From assembly GCF_002272075.1 (NCBI RefSeq), contig NZ_NPBJ01000013.1, positions 62,001-126,000 of the forward strand: a stretch of 64,000 nucleotides of DNA. Reading direction: 5' to 3'. Positions 20,416-29,251 of this stretch are shown here, in pieces. The stretch comes from Terribacillus saccharophilus (lineage in GTDB: Bacteria > Bacillota > Bacilli > Bacillales > Amphibacillaceae). Position numbers and translations under genes: made by a program. Under the pieces are notes generated by a model. The model was not told the DNA's origin and did not search any database. It saw nothing but the letters and a program-made list of their open reading frames with translations. Position 1 is the stretch's first letter, and each line of letters starts with the position of its first letter.

Positions 20416-20430
20416 TCATCCCTTCTTTCT

Positions 20431-20781
20431 TCAGACGAGGAAGAATGGATGCACCATGATACTTCTGCTAAGCAGGGCTGTGGCCAATTCAGGGGCCGGG
20501 GTCGCCGCTACCTCTCGATAGGTTCTGTCTACGTAAATATGCTGGGCATGCGGCAGCTCTCGGGCTAACTGTTTTCGCAGCTTATGACCGGCGCTATCCT
20601 CATCCACCATAATATATACTTGCTTGTGATCCAAGTCATAGTCATACAACAGCTGTTCCAGCCGCTCGATGCCCAATGTACCATTGGTGCAGATGATCGT
20701 CACTTCCTCATCGATGATCTTCCTTATCTGCTCTTTATCCGAGCGTCCTTCTACAATAATGACCTTTTCTTCATCACCCAT
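20431..20781 (-). CDS. yusF: YusF, small Toprim-domain protein
   Basis: A 116-residue protein that is a single Toprim domain. IIVEGRSDK (about 8-16) holds the conserved Glu, and MVDEDSAGHKLRK (about 58-70) holds the DxD-type acidic pair. It resembles the small M5-nuclease/primase-like Toprim proteins; the substrate is unknown. AGGTG precedes the ATG by 8 nt. The yusE gene follows 15 nt downstream. Confidence 0.85.
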   Translation of the reverse strand: MGDEEKVIIVEGRSDKEQIRKIIDEEVTIICTNGTLGIERLEQLLYDYDLDHKQVYIMVDEDSAGHKLRKQLARELPHAQHIYVDRTYREVAATPAPELATALLSRSIMVHPFFLV

Positions 20782-20920
20782 ACTGGCATCACCTATTCTG
20801 ATCGATATTTGATTGCTTCCTTGCCCGTGCCCTGATAAAGGCTTAGCAATGAACGCTTGCCATATTATATGATAAGAGACCGCTGCCCTTGCTAACAGAT
20901 ATCAACAAGGATCCAAAAAA

Positions 20921-21310
20921 TTAATCCTCTTTAATCCGTCCTTCGTAATCTTCTACAGATAGCAAGCTCTCAAACGCTGCTTCGTCGTCTGCTTCCACTA
21001 CGATCATCCATGCTTTCTCGTATGGGGATTCATTTACGAATTCAGGGCTGTCGTCTAAATCTTCGTTCACAGCTACGACTTTTCCGCTGATCGGAGCATA
21101 TAGCTCGGACACTGTTTTGACAGATTCAACGCTTCCGAATGGCTCGTCTGCTTTCAGTTCGTCACCGACGGATGGAAGTTCCACGAATACGATGTCTCCG
21201 AGTTCGTCCTGGGCGAAGTCGGTAATACCGATTCGGTACTGATTGCCATCTTCTTTTTTAATCCATTCATGTTCCTCTGTATAACGTAGATCTTTCGGTA
21301 AGTTGCTCAT
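20921..21310 (-). CDS. gcvH: Glycine cleavage system H protein
   Basis: A 129-residue lipoyl protein with the modified lysine K65 in [15 protein letters not shown]. GcvH carries the aminomethyl group in glycine cleavage and, in Bacilli, also serves in lipoate relay from LipM to E2 subunits. No gcvT/gcvP is nearby, which is normal for Bacillus. It lies between yusF and the ArsC-like gene as in B. subtilis. Confidence 0.97.
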   Translation of the reverse strand: MSNLPKDLRYTEEHEWIKKEDGNQYRIGITDFAQDELGDIVFVELPSVGDELKADEPFGSVESVKTVSELYAPISGKVVAVNEDLDDSPEFVNESPYEKAWMIVVEADDEAAFESLLSVEDYEGRIKED

Positions 21311-21399
21311 TTTTATTCCTCCACCTATTTTCTACAAGAATAGCTAACATATTTACTATAAAAGGTAATAGATAAAATTACCACTGTTTCAGCTCAATT

Positions 21400-21753
21400 C
21401 TAAGCAGTTACAGCCTCGTATGCTTCCGGCTTGAAACCGACTGCCGCTGACTTCTCTCCAATTAAAAGAGGACGCTTAATCAGCATACCGTTTTCGGATA
21501 GCCATGACTTGAGCTGGGCATCATCTGCCTCTTTGATTTTCTCCTTATAGCCGCCCTCTCGGTATACTTTTCCGCTCGTATTGAACAGTTTGGTAAGCGG
21601 CAACCCGCTTTTATCCGCTGCTTCCTGCAGGATCTCCGGACTCGGAGGGTTCTCGACGATATGTATCGCTTCATAAGATACTTCATTCGCATCCAGCCAT
21701 TTCTTTGCATTCTTGCATGTACTGCAATTTGGGTACCAATAAAATCGGAACAT
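21400..21753 (-). CDS. yusI: ArsC/Spx-family protein (YusI)
   Basis: A 117-residue protein with CSTC in FYWYPNCSTCKNAKKWLD (residues 1-20 region) and the family RPLLIG near the C-terminus. It belongs to the ArsC/Spx group with a redox-type CxxC. It is more likely a thiol oxidoreductase-like protein than an arsenate reductase, as no ars genes are close. The start ATG at 21753 has GGAG at 6 nt; the upstream ATG at 21774 is out of family. Confidence 0.85.
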   Translation of the reverse strand: MFRFYWYPNCSTCKNAKKWLDANEVSYEAIHIVENPPSPEILQEAADKSGLPLTKLFNTSGKVYREGGYKEKIKEADDAQLKSWLSENGMLIKRPLLIGEKSAAVGFKPEAYEAVTA

Positions 21754-21863
21754 ACAGATCTCCTTTCTTTTCATACTGCTATTTTAGCATAATCGTTTAC
21801 ATCTTTCGCACAGAATAATCGACAGGATCCCGGGTACGATAGAAAGGAAAAAGGAGGGATCCC

Positions 21864-22103
21864 ATGCCAGCAGAAAATCAACAAAATGTTATGCTCCAGC
21901 CGCCGGAGATGGTTTCAGAAAAAGACTTGCTGTACTTGAGTGATATGCTGAACTGGAACTTGAATGCAGCAAAAAAAGCACAGCATGCTGCCGGTGAAGT
22001 GCAGCTGACAGATGCCCAGGAAGCGCTGCACACTATCGGCCAGATGCATCAGCGCCATTATGATATGTTACTGGAGCATTTGAAGACAAAACCGCTCAAT
22101 TAA
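21864..22103 (+). CDS. Small CotF-like spore coat protein
   Basis: A 79-residue helical protein, LYLSDMLNWNLNAAKKAQHA followed by a second amphipathic helix ending HYDMLLEHLK. The two-helix pattern resembles half of the CotF-type ferritin-like coat proteins. It is followed 12 nt later by a longer CotF-family gene. AAGGAGG stands 6 nt before the ATG. Sporulation expression is inferred from context. Confidence 0.65.
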   Translation: MPAENQQNVMLQPPEMVSEKDLLYLSDMLNWNLNAAKKAQHAAGEVQLTDAQEALHTIGQMHQRHYDMLLEHLKTKPLN

Positions 22104-22115
22104 GGAGGGAACGCT

Positions 22116-22439
22116 ATGCCAGAGAATCAAAAGATACAAAATCCCCAGACACCCGTCCCGACAACGCAGGAAATGAATGACCGGGATCATGTAACTGATT
22201 TGCTTGCCACGGAAAAGTATATGACAGCTTCGTACAGTACGGCGCTGAATGAAATGAGCAATCAGTCGTTATATGAAACAGTAGCGCGTATATTCAAGGA
22301 AACACAGGATTCCCAGCGTAATTTATATAATCTAATGTTCCAACATGGATGGTACAGCTTGGAACAAGCGCCACAGCAAAAAGTGGAACAGGCTTATCAG
22401 CAATTCAGCAAAACACGACAAGAACTTCCATACTCATGA
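22116..22439 (+). CDS. yusN: CotF-family spore coat protein (YusN-like)
   Basis: A 107-residue protein of the CotF family: DRDHVTDLLATEKYMTASY and the helix YETVARIFKETQDSQRNLYN are family features, with a C-terminal MFQHGWYSLEQ. It is expected in the outer spore layers. Position ahead of a yusO-like MarR gene matches B. subtilis yusN-yusO. AAGGAGGG precedes the start. Confidence 0.8.
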   Translation: MPENQKIQNPQTPVPTTQEMNDRDHVTDLLATEKYMTASYSTALNEMSNQSLYETVARIFKETQDSQRNLYNLMFQHGWYSLEQAPQQKVEQAYQQFSKTRQELPYS

Positions 22440-22446
22440 GACAGAC

Positions 22447-22476
22447 GGACAATCAGCTACTGGTTGTCCTTTTTTC
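22447..22476 (+). terminator. Terminator after the coat genes
   Basis: GGACAATCAG pairs with CTGGTTGTCC (one G-U) around CTA, followed by TTTTTT at 22470 onward. Confidence 0.8.
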
Positions 22477-22497
22477 TGACTCAATCCAAAAAAATTA

Positions 22498-22540
22498 TTG
22501 ACGTATTGAATACAAACCCGTAATATACTTGCATGTGCAA
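22498..22540 (+). promoter_or_regulatory. Promoter and MarR-type operator of yusO
   Basis: TTGACG (22498-22503) and TAATAT (22521-22526) are 17 bp apart. TTGCATGTGCAA (22529-22540), a near-perfect palindrome, lies at the expected transcription start. Its core recurs before the next gene, so it is a strong autoregulatory operator candidate for the MarR protein. Confidence 0.65.
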
Positions 22541-22569
22541 CTATTTGAGCTATCTGAAAGGAGCGGACC

Positions 22570-22992
22570 ATGAGCAGGACACAAGACGAGTTAGGACTGC
22601 TTTTATCGCGGACCTATCTATCCTTGAAACGGGAAACGTCCCGCATGCTTCAGCAGTTTGAACTAACACCAGAACAACTCTCCCTTATTGCCGAATTGGA
22701 TAAGCAGGATAACATCACCCAAAAGGAGCTTGCCGATCTAACGGAGAGAGAGCAGACAACCGTTACGAAGATTGTCGATAAGCTTGTCAAAAAGGGATTG
22801 GTCACCCGCGGACATGATCCGCATGACCGGCGGGCTATCCGCTTGCAAATTACAGCAGAAGGCCGAAATCTGGTCAAAGACATCAAACCGAAGATAGAAG
22901 AAATCGAAAATCATGCTTATCTTGGTTTCCATCAGAAGGATATAGAATTGCTGCATACTCTGATTCGAAAGCTGCATCAGAATTTGCAGTGA
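22570..22992 (+). CDS. yusO: MarR-family transcriptional regulator (YusO-like)
   Basis: A 140-residue MarR protein. The winged helix-turn-helix runs over NITQKELADLTEREQTTVTK and VTRGHDPHDRRAIRLQIT (about 45-100), with dimer helices at both ends. It has no cysteine pattern pointing to redox sensing. It sits 53 nt before an ABC-2-type membrane protein; both share a TGCATGTGCAACTA element, so it likely represses both. The ligand is unknown. Confidence 0.9.
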   Translation: MSRTQDELGLLLSRTYLSLKRETSRMLQQFELTPEQLSLIAELDKQDNITQKELADLTEREQTTVTKIVDKLVKKGLVTRGHDPHDRRAIRLQITAEGRNLVKDIKPKIEEIENHAYLGFHQKDIELLHTLIRKLHQNLQ

Positions 22993-23010
22993 TTTTTTTC
23001 GCTAAATACA

Positions 23011-23024
23011 TGCATGTGCAACTA
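23011..23024 (+). repeat. Second copy of the yusO operator motif
   Basis: TGCATGTGCAACTA here repeats 22530-22543 exactly. It lies 22 nt before the TTG of the downstream membrane gene. Confidence 0.6.
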
Positions 23025-23045
23025 AAATAGATAGGAGTTTTTATT

Positions 23046-24116
23046 TTGCGTCTACAACCTTTACGGGAAATGCTTAAAATCCCAAATACGAAAGTGGGCA
23101 TGGCTTTTGCCATTCTTGTCCCATTACTCTTTTCCATCATTTGGCTGACAGGCTATCATGATGCAACGAATCATCTGGACCGTTTGCAAGTTGCTGTCGT
23201 CAATGAAGATGGGGAACAAGCCAATGCATTGGCAGAACAAATGATGGATAATATGCCATTTGATGCGGATCTTGCTTCTTATGAAGAAGCAAAAGAAAAG
23301 CTTGATCAAAATGATATTACGATGCTCGTTGTCATTCCGGAGGCATTCACCGAAAATTTGGCCAAACAGAGCGACACGTCATTACAATTCTACTTGAACA
23401 GCTCCAACTCACAGGTTGCTTTATCGGCAGCCGAAAGTACAGCAAGACAAATGACTGACTCTATAGCTGGTTCCAATGTACAAGCAGAAATCATAAAAGA
23501 AAATCACATCGGCAACTTCGCAACCAGCATGGTACCGATGATTCTTGGATTCATCATTTTCATCGCTGTCATGACAATGAATATTCAAATGAACATTGTC
23601 ACGCAAATTCTGAGCCGCAAATTCGGCAAATGGCAGCTCTTTTGGAATAAACAGCTGCTTTTACTAGTTATCGGACTTGTCGTAACAACGATTATCGTAA
23701 CGATTCATGCACTTGCAAATGATACAGCTGCTTCCTACATGCAGCTATGGGGATTCGAGCTGCTAGTTGTCTTTGCCTGCATTAGTTTCACACAGATGAG
23801 CTTTGCTATTTTCGGCAATGCTGGTGCTTTATTCAACGTTGCCATGATTCCGTTCCAATTGATGGCTGCTGGGAATATCATTCCGACTGACCTGTTGTCT
23901 CCTGTATTCCGTGTAATAGGCGCTGCACTACCAGCTTCTAATGGGGTACAAGGCTTCAGTCAGCTGATCTATGCTGGAGAAAGTGTTTCATCAGTTATCC
24001 TCCACCTTGGCTTGATTTTGGTTATTACCTTCCTGATTACTTGTATAGTGTTGAAACTTAAGAAACAGCAACCCGTTCAATTCGTTAAAAAAGACGAAAA
24101 CGCTGCTGCAGTATAA
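23046..24116 (+). CDS. ABC-2/YhgE-Pip-like membrane protein (DUF3533 type)
   Basis: A 356-residue protein with one N-terminal helix (about 18-35), a ~120-residue extracytoplasmic domain starting LQVAVVNEDGE, and five C-terminal helices from about 160. This is the ABC-2-type/SNG1-like layout with YhgE-like N-terminal sequence. There is no ATPase gene next to it. Under a MarR repressor it may act in efflux or drug tolerance, by analogy. The start is TTG at 23046, 8 nt after AGGAG; no ATG fits. Confidence 0.75.
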   Translation: MRLQPLREMLKIPNTKVGMAFAILVPLLFSIIWLTGYHDATNHLDRLQVAVVNEDGEQANALAEQMMDNMPFDADLASYEEAKEKLDQNDITMLVVIPEAFTENLAKQSDTSLQFYLNSSNSQVALSAAESTARQMTDSIAGSNVQAEIIKENHIGNFATSMVPMILGFIIFIAVMTMNIQMNIVTQILSRKFGKWQLFWNKQLLLLVIGLVVTTIIVTIHALANDTAASYMQLWGFELLVVFACISFTQMSFAIFGNAGALFNVAMIPFQLMAAGNIIPTDLLSPVFRVIGAALPASNGVQGFSQLIYAGESVSSVILHLGLILVITFLITCIVLKLKKQQPVQFVKKDENAAAV

Positions 24117-24118
24117 AA

Positions 24119-24154
24119 AGAAGACCTCCGCAAATTATTGCGGAGGTCTTTCTT
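24119..24154. terminator. Bidirectional terminator between the membrane gene and copZ
   Basis: AAGACCTCCGCAA (24121-24133) and TTGCGGAGGTCTT (24138-24150) form a 13-bp stem with T-rich and A-rich flanks. Confidence 0.9.
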
Positions 24155-24359
24155 ATGCTACTACATCATAACCTTGTTCTTCGATTGCTTCTTTCATTTC
24201 ATTCTTCGTCACAAGCGTGTCATCATACACAACATCGACTTTACCGCTGGCCAAATCCACGTCTACTCCTTGGATTCCTTCTAATTCCCCTAATGCTCCT
24301 TTAACTGCTTTCTCACAATGTCCGCAAGTCATACCATTTACTTGTAATGTCATTTCCAT
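24153..24359 (-). CDS. copZ: Copper chaperone CopZ
   Basis: A 68-residue HMA-domain protein with the Cu(I) pair C12/C15 in GMTCGHCEKAV and the ferredoxin-like fold pattern ending EEQGYDVV. It ferries Cu(I) to CopA. It is the last gene of csoR-copA-copZ, 3 nt after copA. Confidence 0.96.
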   Translation of the reverse strand: MEMTLQVNGMTCGHCEKAVKGALGELEGIQGVDVDLASGKVDVVYDDTLVTKNEMKEAIEEQGYDVVA

Positions 24360-24362
24360 ATC

Positions 24363-26747
24363 TTATCTCTCCTTTAATTGTCTTTTCAATCGTAATGCGT
24401 TTGCTACCACACTAACAGAACTGAAGGCCATTGCTGCTCCCGCAAGCCATGGCGCCAGCAGTCCAATAGCAGCAACTGGTATACCGGCACTGTTATAAGC
24501 AAGTGCCCAGAATAGATTCTGTTTGATGTTCCGAATCGTTTTAGCACTATAACCCAATGCCTTTGGTACGAGCCTTAGGTCTCCGCCAAGGATAGTGACA
24601 CCTGCTGCCTCGATTGCCACATCTGTACCAGTGCCGATGGCAATTCCGATATCCGCTGCCGCCAAAGCAGGTGCATCATTGATTCCATCCCCGACCATCG
24701 CCACTGTAAAACCTTCCTGCTGCAGTGCAGCAATTCTATCTGCTTTACCAGCGGGCAGCACCCCAGCAAAAACGGTGTCGATGCCAACTTTGGCTGCTAT
24801 GCTGTCAGCTGTCCGTTGATTGTCTCCGGTTAGCATGACTGTTCGGATACCTTGCGATTTCAAAAGTTTAATTGCTTCGGCAGCATCTGGTTTGAGTGCA
24901 TCACTTACGGCGATGATTGCCTCTATCTTCTTGTCTGCAGCGAGATACATGACAGTCTTTCCGTCTTTTTCTAGCATATCAGCCTGCTTCTTAAAGTCTT
25001 CAAAAGGCAACTTCTGTTCCGACATGAGCAAACTATTTCCAATCAGAATAGCAGTGCCTCCCACTATCCCTTTAATACCCCTGCCAGGTATATTCTCAAA
25101 CGTTTCCACTTCCTGGACTGGCAGGCTGTGCTCTTCTCCATATTGAACAAAAGATTGGGCGAGCGGATGCTCTGATTGCTTTTCAAGCGCAATTGCTTCA
25201 GACAAGTGCAGTGCCTCTCCATTAATATCTGTCACCTGTGGTCTTCCTTGGGTGATGGTGCCAGTTTTATCGAAGACGACAGCATCTACTTTATATGCAG
25301 TCTCCAGCTGTTCGCCGCCTTTGAACAAAATACCCGCTTCCGCTGCTTTTCCGGTACCGACCATGATGCTTGTCGGAGTAGCAAGTCCAAGCGCGCAAGG
25401 ACAAGCGATTACCAGTACGGCGATAGCAGCCGTCAAGGCCGGAGCCACCTCCCCTGGATTCACTAGTAAAATCCATACAGCAAAAGTGATTATGCTAATC
25501 ACGATAACTGCAGGGACGAAAAACGAAGAGACACGGTCAGCAAAGCGCTGGATAGGTGCTTTAGAACCTTGCGCACGCTCTACTGCTTGAATGATTTCCG
25601 CCAGAACTGACTCATCATTTGAATGCGTCACTTTCACTTGGATATTTCCATTCGCATTGACAGTAGCACCTGCTACATTATCTCCAACTGCTTTGCTAAC
25701 CGATATACTTTCTCCCGTGAGCATTGATTCGTCAACATGGGTGCTTCCTTTCACGATGATACCATCTGCCGGAATCTTCTCTCCTGGTCGTACAATAATG
25801 ATATCACCCTGAACCAGCTCTGCTGCTGCAATCTTCTCTTCCTGCGCTCCACGCAATACTGTCGCTTCTTTCGCCTGTAAGCCGACTAGAGAAGTAATGG
25901 CAGTAGTTGTCCGTCCTTTTGCTACTTTCTCCATATATTTACCGAGAAGAATCAAAGTTATCAAAATGGCACTCGTCTCGAAATATAGGGCGGGCATATG
26001 TCCGCTGCCTTGAAAACGGATCACTTCATATAAACTGTAGAAATATGCAGCACTTGTGCCGAGCGCAACAAGCACATCCATATTGGCTGATTTGCTGCGC
26101 AAGCTGTGATAAGCTCCCCGGTAAAACTGCCATCCGATCAAAAATTGAACGGGTGTTGCGAGCAATAGCTGCACCCATGGATTCATTAGGAAATGCGGTA
26201 CTTCATATAAATCCAAGTGCCCGCCCATTGTTGCGAGCAATGGTAAAGATAACAGGGCGGATAGCAATAGTTTCAATTGCATCAGCCTGATACCTTTGTT
26301 TCTGCTTTTAGCATTTTCTTCCCTGGATTTCCGCGGGCTTGCGTCGTAGCCTAATTTCCGAATACGTTCGATAAATTCATCTGTACCTGTTAGCAGCGGA
26401 TTATAGCGAATGCTAGCCGTCTCTCCAGCCAGGTTGACAACAGCCTGCTGGATGCCCTCCTGCTTGTTCAGCACCTTCTCGATTCTTGCTGAGCAAGCAG
26501 CACAAGTCATTCCTTTTATATCAAGAGAAACTTCCTCCGGTTCCACCCCATAGCCAAGCTTTTCGATCTTACCAGTTAAATCTGTTTCATCCACCTGGTA
26601 CGGATCAAAAGAGATTGCTGCCTTTTCTGTTGCCAGATTGACATTGGCCTCTACCGTATCCATCTTGTTCAGAACTTTTTCAATACGGGTGGCACATGCA
26701 GCACAAGTCATACCAGTAATGGGTACTGTTACTTGCTTCTTCTCCAT
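24363..26747 (-). CDS. copA: Copper-exporting P1B-type ATPase CopA
   Basis: A 794-residue Cu(I) pump. Two N-terminal HMA domains each carry GMTCAAC (first CxxC at 15/18). The membrane CPC is in [11 protein letters not shown], the phosphorylated Asp in DKTGTITQG, and [10 protein letters not shown] is the hinge motif. It expels Cu(I) from the cytoplasm. The order csoR-copA-copZ differs from B. subtilis copZ-copA. AGGAGG precedes the ATG. Confidence 0.97.
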   Translation of the reverse strand: MEKKQVTVPITGMTCAACATRIEKVLNKMDTVEANVNLATEKAAISFDPYQVDETDLTGKIEKLGYGVEPEEVSLDIKGMTCAACSARIEKVLNKQEGIQQAVVNLAGETASIRYNPLLTGTDEFIERIRKLGYDASPRKSREENAKSRNKGIRLMQLKLLLSALLSLPLLATMGGHLDLYEVPHFLMNPWVQLLLATPVQFLIGWQFYRGAYHSLRSKSANMDVLVALGTSAAYFYSLYEVIRFQGSGHMPALYFETSAILITLILLGKYMEKVAKGRTTTAITSLVGLQAKEATVLRGAQEEKIAAAELVQGDIIIVRPGEKIPADGIIVKGSTHVDESMLTGESISVSKAVGDNVAGATVNANGNIQVKVTHSNDESVLAEIIQAVERAQGSKAPIQRFADRVSSFFVPAVIVISIITFAVWILLVNPGEVAPALTAAIAVLVIACPCALGLATPTSIMVGTGKAAEAGILFKGGEQLETAYKVDAVVFDKTGTITQGRPQVTDINGEALHLSEAIALEKQSEHPLAQSFVQYGEEHSLPVQEVETFENIPGRGIKGIVGGTAILIGNSLLMSEQKLPFEDFKKQADMLEKDGKTVMYLAADKKIEAIIAVSDALKPDAAEAIKLLKSQGIRTVMLTGDNQRTADSIAAKVGIDTVFAGVLPAGKADRIAALQQEGFTVAMVGDGINDAPALAAADIGIAIGTGTDVAIEAAGVTILGGDLRLVPKALGYSAKTIRNIKQNLFWALAYNSAGIPVAAIGLLAPWLAGAAMAFSSVSVVANALRLKRQLKER

Positions 26748-26759
26748 ATGGACCGCCTC

Positions 26760-27059
26760 CTATTTGCCGAATTGCTGCAGTACTTTCATCAATTCATCAA
26801 TGGCCTCTTCCCCATCTCCATGCTGGATTGCATGAGAAACACAATGCTTCATATGTCTTTCCGTTACTGCGGCTCCTGTTTTCTTCAGTGCCGCCTGAAT
26901 GGCAGATATCTGAACGAGGATGTCCACACAATATCTGTCTTCCTCAACCATATTCTGAAGACCCCTGACCTGTCCCTCAATTCGTTTAAGCCGATTGACA
27001 AGTGCTTGCTTTTCCGTCGTTGTCCTTGGTTTGACTGGCTTTTTATCTGAATGTTCCAT
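26760..27059 (-). CDS. csoR: Copper-sensing repressor CsoR
   Basis: A 99-residue CsoR with the Cu(I) ligands C44 (DRYCVDIL), H69 and C73 (ERHMKHCVS). Apo-CsoR represses copZA promoters and leaves DNA when Cu(I) binds. It leads its own target operon here. GGAGG lies 6 nt before the ATG. Two operator-like sites lie directly upstream. Confidence 0.96.
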   Translation of the reverse strand: MEHSDKKPVKPRTTTEKQALVNRLKRIEGQVRGLQNMVEEDRYCVDILVQISAIQAALKKTGAAVTERHMKHCVSHAIQHGDGEEAIDELMKVLQQFGK

Positions 27060-27074
27060 AGTATGCCTCCCTTT

Positions 27075-27126
27075 ATACCCCCTGCAGGTATATATCCATA
27101 TTATACCCCCACCAGGTATATGTCAA
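27075..27126 (-). promoter_or_regulatory. csoR-copAZ promoter with two CsoR-like operators
   Basis: Plus-strand ATACCCCCTGCAGGTAT (27075-27091) and ATACCCCCACCAGGTAT (27103-27119) are GC-cored pseudo-palindromes of CsoR-operator type 28 bp apart. On the minus strand TTGACA (27126-27121) precedes TATAAT (27105-27100) at 15 bp (or TAATAT at 17). One operator fills the spacer and the other covers the start region. Confidence 0.75.
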
Positions 27127-27139
27127 CAGTTTGATTTAT

Positions 27140-27186
27140 AAATCGAAACGATTATGATTTACAAATCGAAATGATTACGATAGAAT
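27140..27186 (+). promoter_or_regulatory. znuCB-zur promoter with two Zur boxes
   Basis: AAATCGAAACGATTATGATTT (27140-27160, 21 bp, key halves AAATCG and GATTT) and a second copy at 27163-27183 (AAATCGAAATGATTACGAT) resemble the Bacillus Zur box. TTTACA (27158-27163) and TAGAAT (27181-27186) are 17 bp apart, so both boxes cover the promoter. Confidence 0.75.
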
Positions 27187-27228
27187 AGTTCCTTGTGAAG
27201 AAGTACGTGATTAGAAAGGTGATAGAAA

Positions 27229-27957
27229 ATGACATCTATCCTTCAAATAGATACTATTAATTTCTCATATGAACAGAAGGCTGCCTTGCGCGAGGTATCC
27301 CTTCAAGTAAAAAAAGGGGACTTCCTTGGTCTGATTGGTCCAAACGGCGGAGGTAAAACAACATTAATCAAGCTGGCACTCGGAATGCTGCAGCCGAATA
27401 ATGGCTCCATTAGGCTTTTCGGACATACTGTTTCCTCCTTTAAGGATTGGGACAAAGTGAGCTTTGTATCCCAAAAGGCGAATGCCTTCAACAAAGGTTT
27501 TCCAGCTACCGTTTTCGAAGTAGTCGCAATGGGGCTTACCCCGAAGATTGGTTATTTCCGGAGATTCTCAGCTAAGCACAGGACTGCTGTGAAGCAAGCT
27601 GTGGCTCAAGTTGATATGAGTGATTATCTGCATGAAAATATCAGCAGTCTTTCAGGTGGTCAGCAGCAGCGTGTCTTCATCGCTAGAGCGCTTGTAAGCC
27701 AGCCAGAATTGATCATTCTTGATGAGCCGACTGTTGGGATCGACCACGCCAATGTAAAAGGCTTCTATGAATTATTGCAGCGGCTGAACGAGGAAAAAGG
27801 ACTTACCTTAGTGATGATCACGCATGATCTAGCAGGGATTGCACAGTACGCGTCCAAGCTGGTTTATTTGGATCAGCAAATCAAATACGAAGGCAGCCCA
27901 GAGCAATTCAGCCTGCCTGAAACCGATTTACATGTATTGCGAGGTATTCATGCATGA
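27229..27957 (+). CDS. znuC: Zinc ABC transporter ATPase ZnuC (AdcC)
   Basis: A 242-residue ABC ATPase: Walker A GPNGGGKTT (about 37-45), LSGGQQQRV signature, and ILDEPTVGID Walker B. It energises Zn(II) import with ZnuB; its stop overlaps znuB by 4 nt. Two Zur boxes upstream support the zinc assignment over manganese. No binding-protein gene (znuA/adcA) is in the operon. Confidence 0.92.
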   Translation: MTSILQIDTINFSYEQKAALREVSLQVKKGDFLGLIGPNGGGKTTLIKLALGMLQPNNGSIRLFGHTVSSFKDWDKVSFVSQKANAFNKGFPATVFEVVAMGLTPKIGYFRRFSAKHRTAVKQAVAQVDMSDYLHENISSLSGGQQQRVFIARALVSQPELIILDEPTVGIDHANVKGFYELLQRLNEEKGLTLVMITHDLAGIAQYASKLVYLDQQIKYEGSPEQFSLPETDLHVLRGIHA

Positions 27958-28820
27958 TTGCCGATTTTCTTCAATTTGAATTTTTACGAAATACACTATA
28001 TACCGGACTGCTGATCGGCTTGATCGCCCCGCTGCTCGGCTGTTTCATCGTCGTACGCAGACTATCCTTAATTGCAGATGCACTATCGCATGTGACCTTA
28101 GCTGGTATTGCATTCGGGCTCTTGTTGGAAAAAAAGCTGGCAACACCTGTGATTTCCCCGTTTTATGCAGGTCTTGGGTTCTCTGTTCTCGCTTCCCTGC
28201 TAATTGAGAAGCTTCGGAATATGTTCCGCAATTTCCAAGAAATCGCAATTCCGATCATCCTTTCCGGCGGAGTCGGCTTGAGTGTTATCTTCATATCTTT
28301 GGCTAATGGTTTTACGACGGATCTGTTTTCTTATCTATTCGGTTCTGTATCTGCTGTCAGCAGTGAAGACCTGCGTGTTATTGTGATCATCTCGATCATT
28401 GTCCTGCTTGTCATCGGATTTTTGTACAAGCAGCTGCTCGTGCTTTCCTTCGATGAAGAGCATGCACGTGTCAGCGGCTTGCACTCTAAAGCGATTCATT
28501 TCATCTTCATGCTCCTGATTGCTCTTGTAATTGCAGCTAGCATCCGGATTGTAGGTGTGCTGCTTGTCTCTGCCCTAATGACAATACCAGTAGCAGCAGC
28601 CATTCGATTAGCAAAAGGGTTCAAACAGGCAATGATATTGGCTATTGTCTTCGGAGAGACTTCCGTTATTGTCGGCTTGTTCTCTGGTTATTATTTCGAG
28701 ATACCACCAGGGGGTACTATTGTTGTCGTATCCATCCTGATTCTTCTGTTGAGTTTTATTGTTCAAAAGCTACTGCTTGCGAATAAACGAAAAACTGCAT
28801 TCGAGAAAGGAGTTTCCTAA
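27954..28820 (+). CDS. znuB: Zinc ABC transporter permease ZnuB (AdcB)
   Basis: A 288-residue permease of the ABC-3 family with about eight helices. GCFIVVRRLSLIADALSHVTLAG near the N-terminus (read in pieces) and VVGVLLVSALMTIPVAAA-like sequence near 195 are family features. It forms the Zn(II) channel. The zur gene starts 2 nt after its stop. Confidence 0.92.
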   Translation: MIADFLQFEFLRNTLYTGLLIGLIAPLLGCFIVVRRLSLIADALSHVTLAGIAFGLLLEKKLATPVISPFYAGLGFSVLASLLIEKLRNMFRNFQEIAIPIILSGGVGLSVIFISLANGFTTDLFSYLFGSVSAVSSEDLRVIVIISIIVLLVIGFLYKQLLVLSFDEEHARVSGLHSKAIHFIFMLLIALVIAASIRIVGVLLVSALMTIPVAAAIRLAKGFKQAMILAIVFGETSVIVGLFSGYYFEIPPGGTIVVVSILILLLSFIVQKLLLANKRKTAFEKGVS

Positions 28821-28821
28821 T

Positions 28822-29238
28822 ATGCAAGTGGACGAAGGCATTGCGATTCTGAAAGAAAACGGTCATAAATATACCGATAAACGAGCGGATATCCTTACTT
28901 ATTTCATTCATGCCAAAGGCTATCGAAGTGCAAAAGCACTGCTTGCATATATGGAAACCAGCTATACTGGCATCAGCTTGGACACAATCTATCGTAATCT
29001 TCGTCTTTTCGAACAACTGGAGCTGTTGGAATCCCGTGAGAAAAATGGAGAGAAGCTGTTTAAAATCGCTTGTAAAAGCGGTACGCATCATCATCATTTC
29101 ATCTGTGAAAGTTGCGGGCTGACCAAACCGCTGCAGAAATGTCCACTGCCAGTTTACACAGAAGAACTTGCGGATTATCATGTAAATACACACGCTTTCG
29201 AGCTTTATGGTCTTTGCCCGACGTGTCACAATCGTTAA
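28822..29238 (+). CDS. zur: Zinc uptake repressor Zur
   Basis: A 138-residue Fur-family repressor. The DNA-recognition helix is ISLDTIYRNLRLFEQ. A structural zinc site is formed by C95/C98 (CESC) and C132/C135 (CPTC). The HHHH stretch at 89-92 supplies regulatory ligands, as in B. subtilis Zur. It is embedded in its own target operon. The ATG at 28822 has AAAGGAG at 9 nt; an upstream ATG lies inside znuB. Confidence 0.92.
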   Translation: MQVDEGIAILKENGHKYTDKRADILTYFIHAKGYRSAKALLAYMETSYTGISLDTIYRNLRLFEQLELLESREKNGEKLFKIACKSGTHHHHFICESCGLTKPLQKCPLPVYTEELADYHVNTHAFELYGLCPTCHNR

Positions 29239-29251
29239 GGAGTCGATATAT

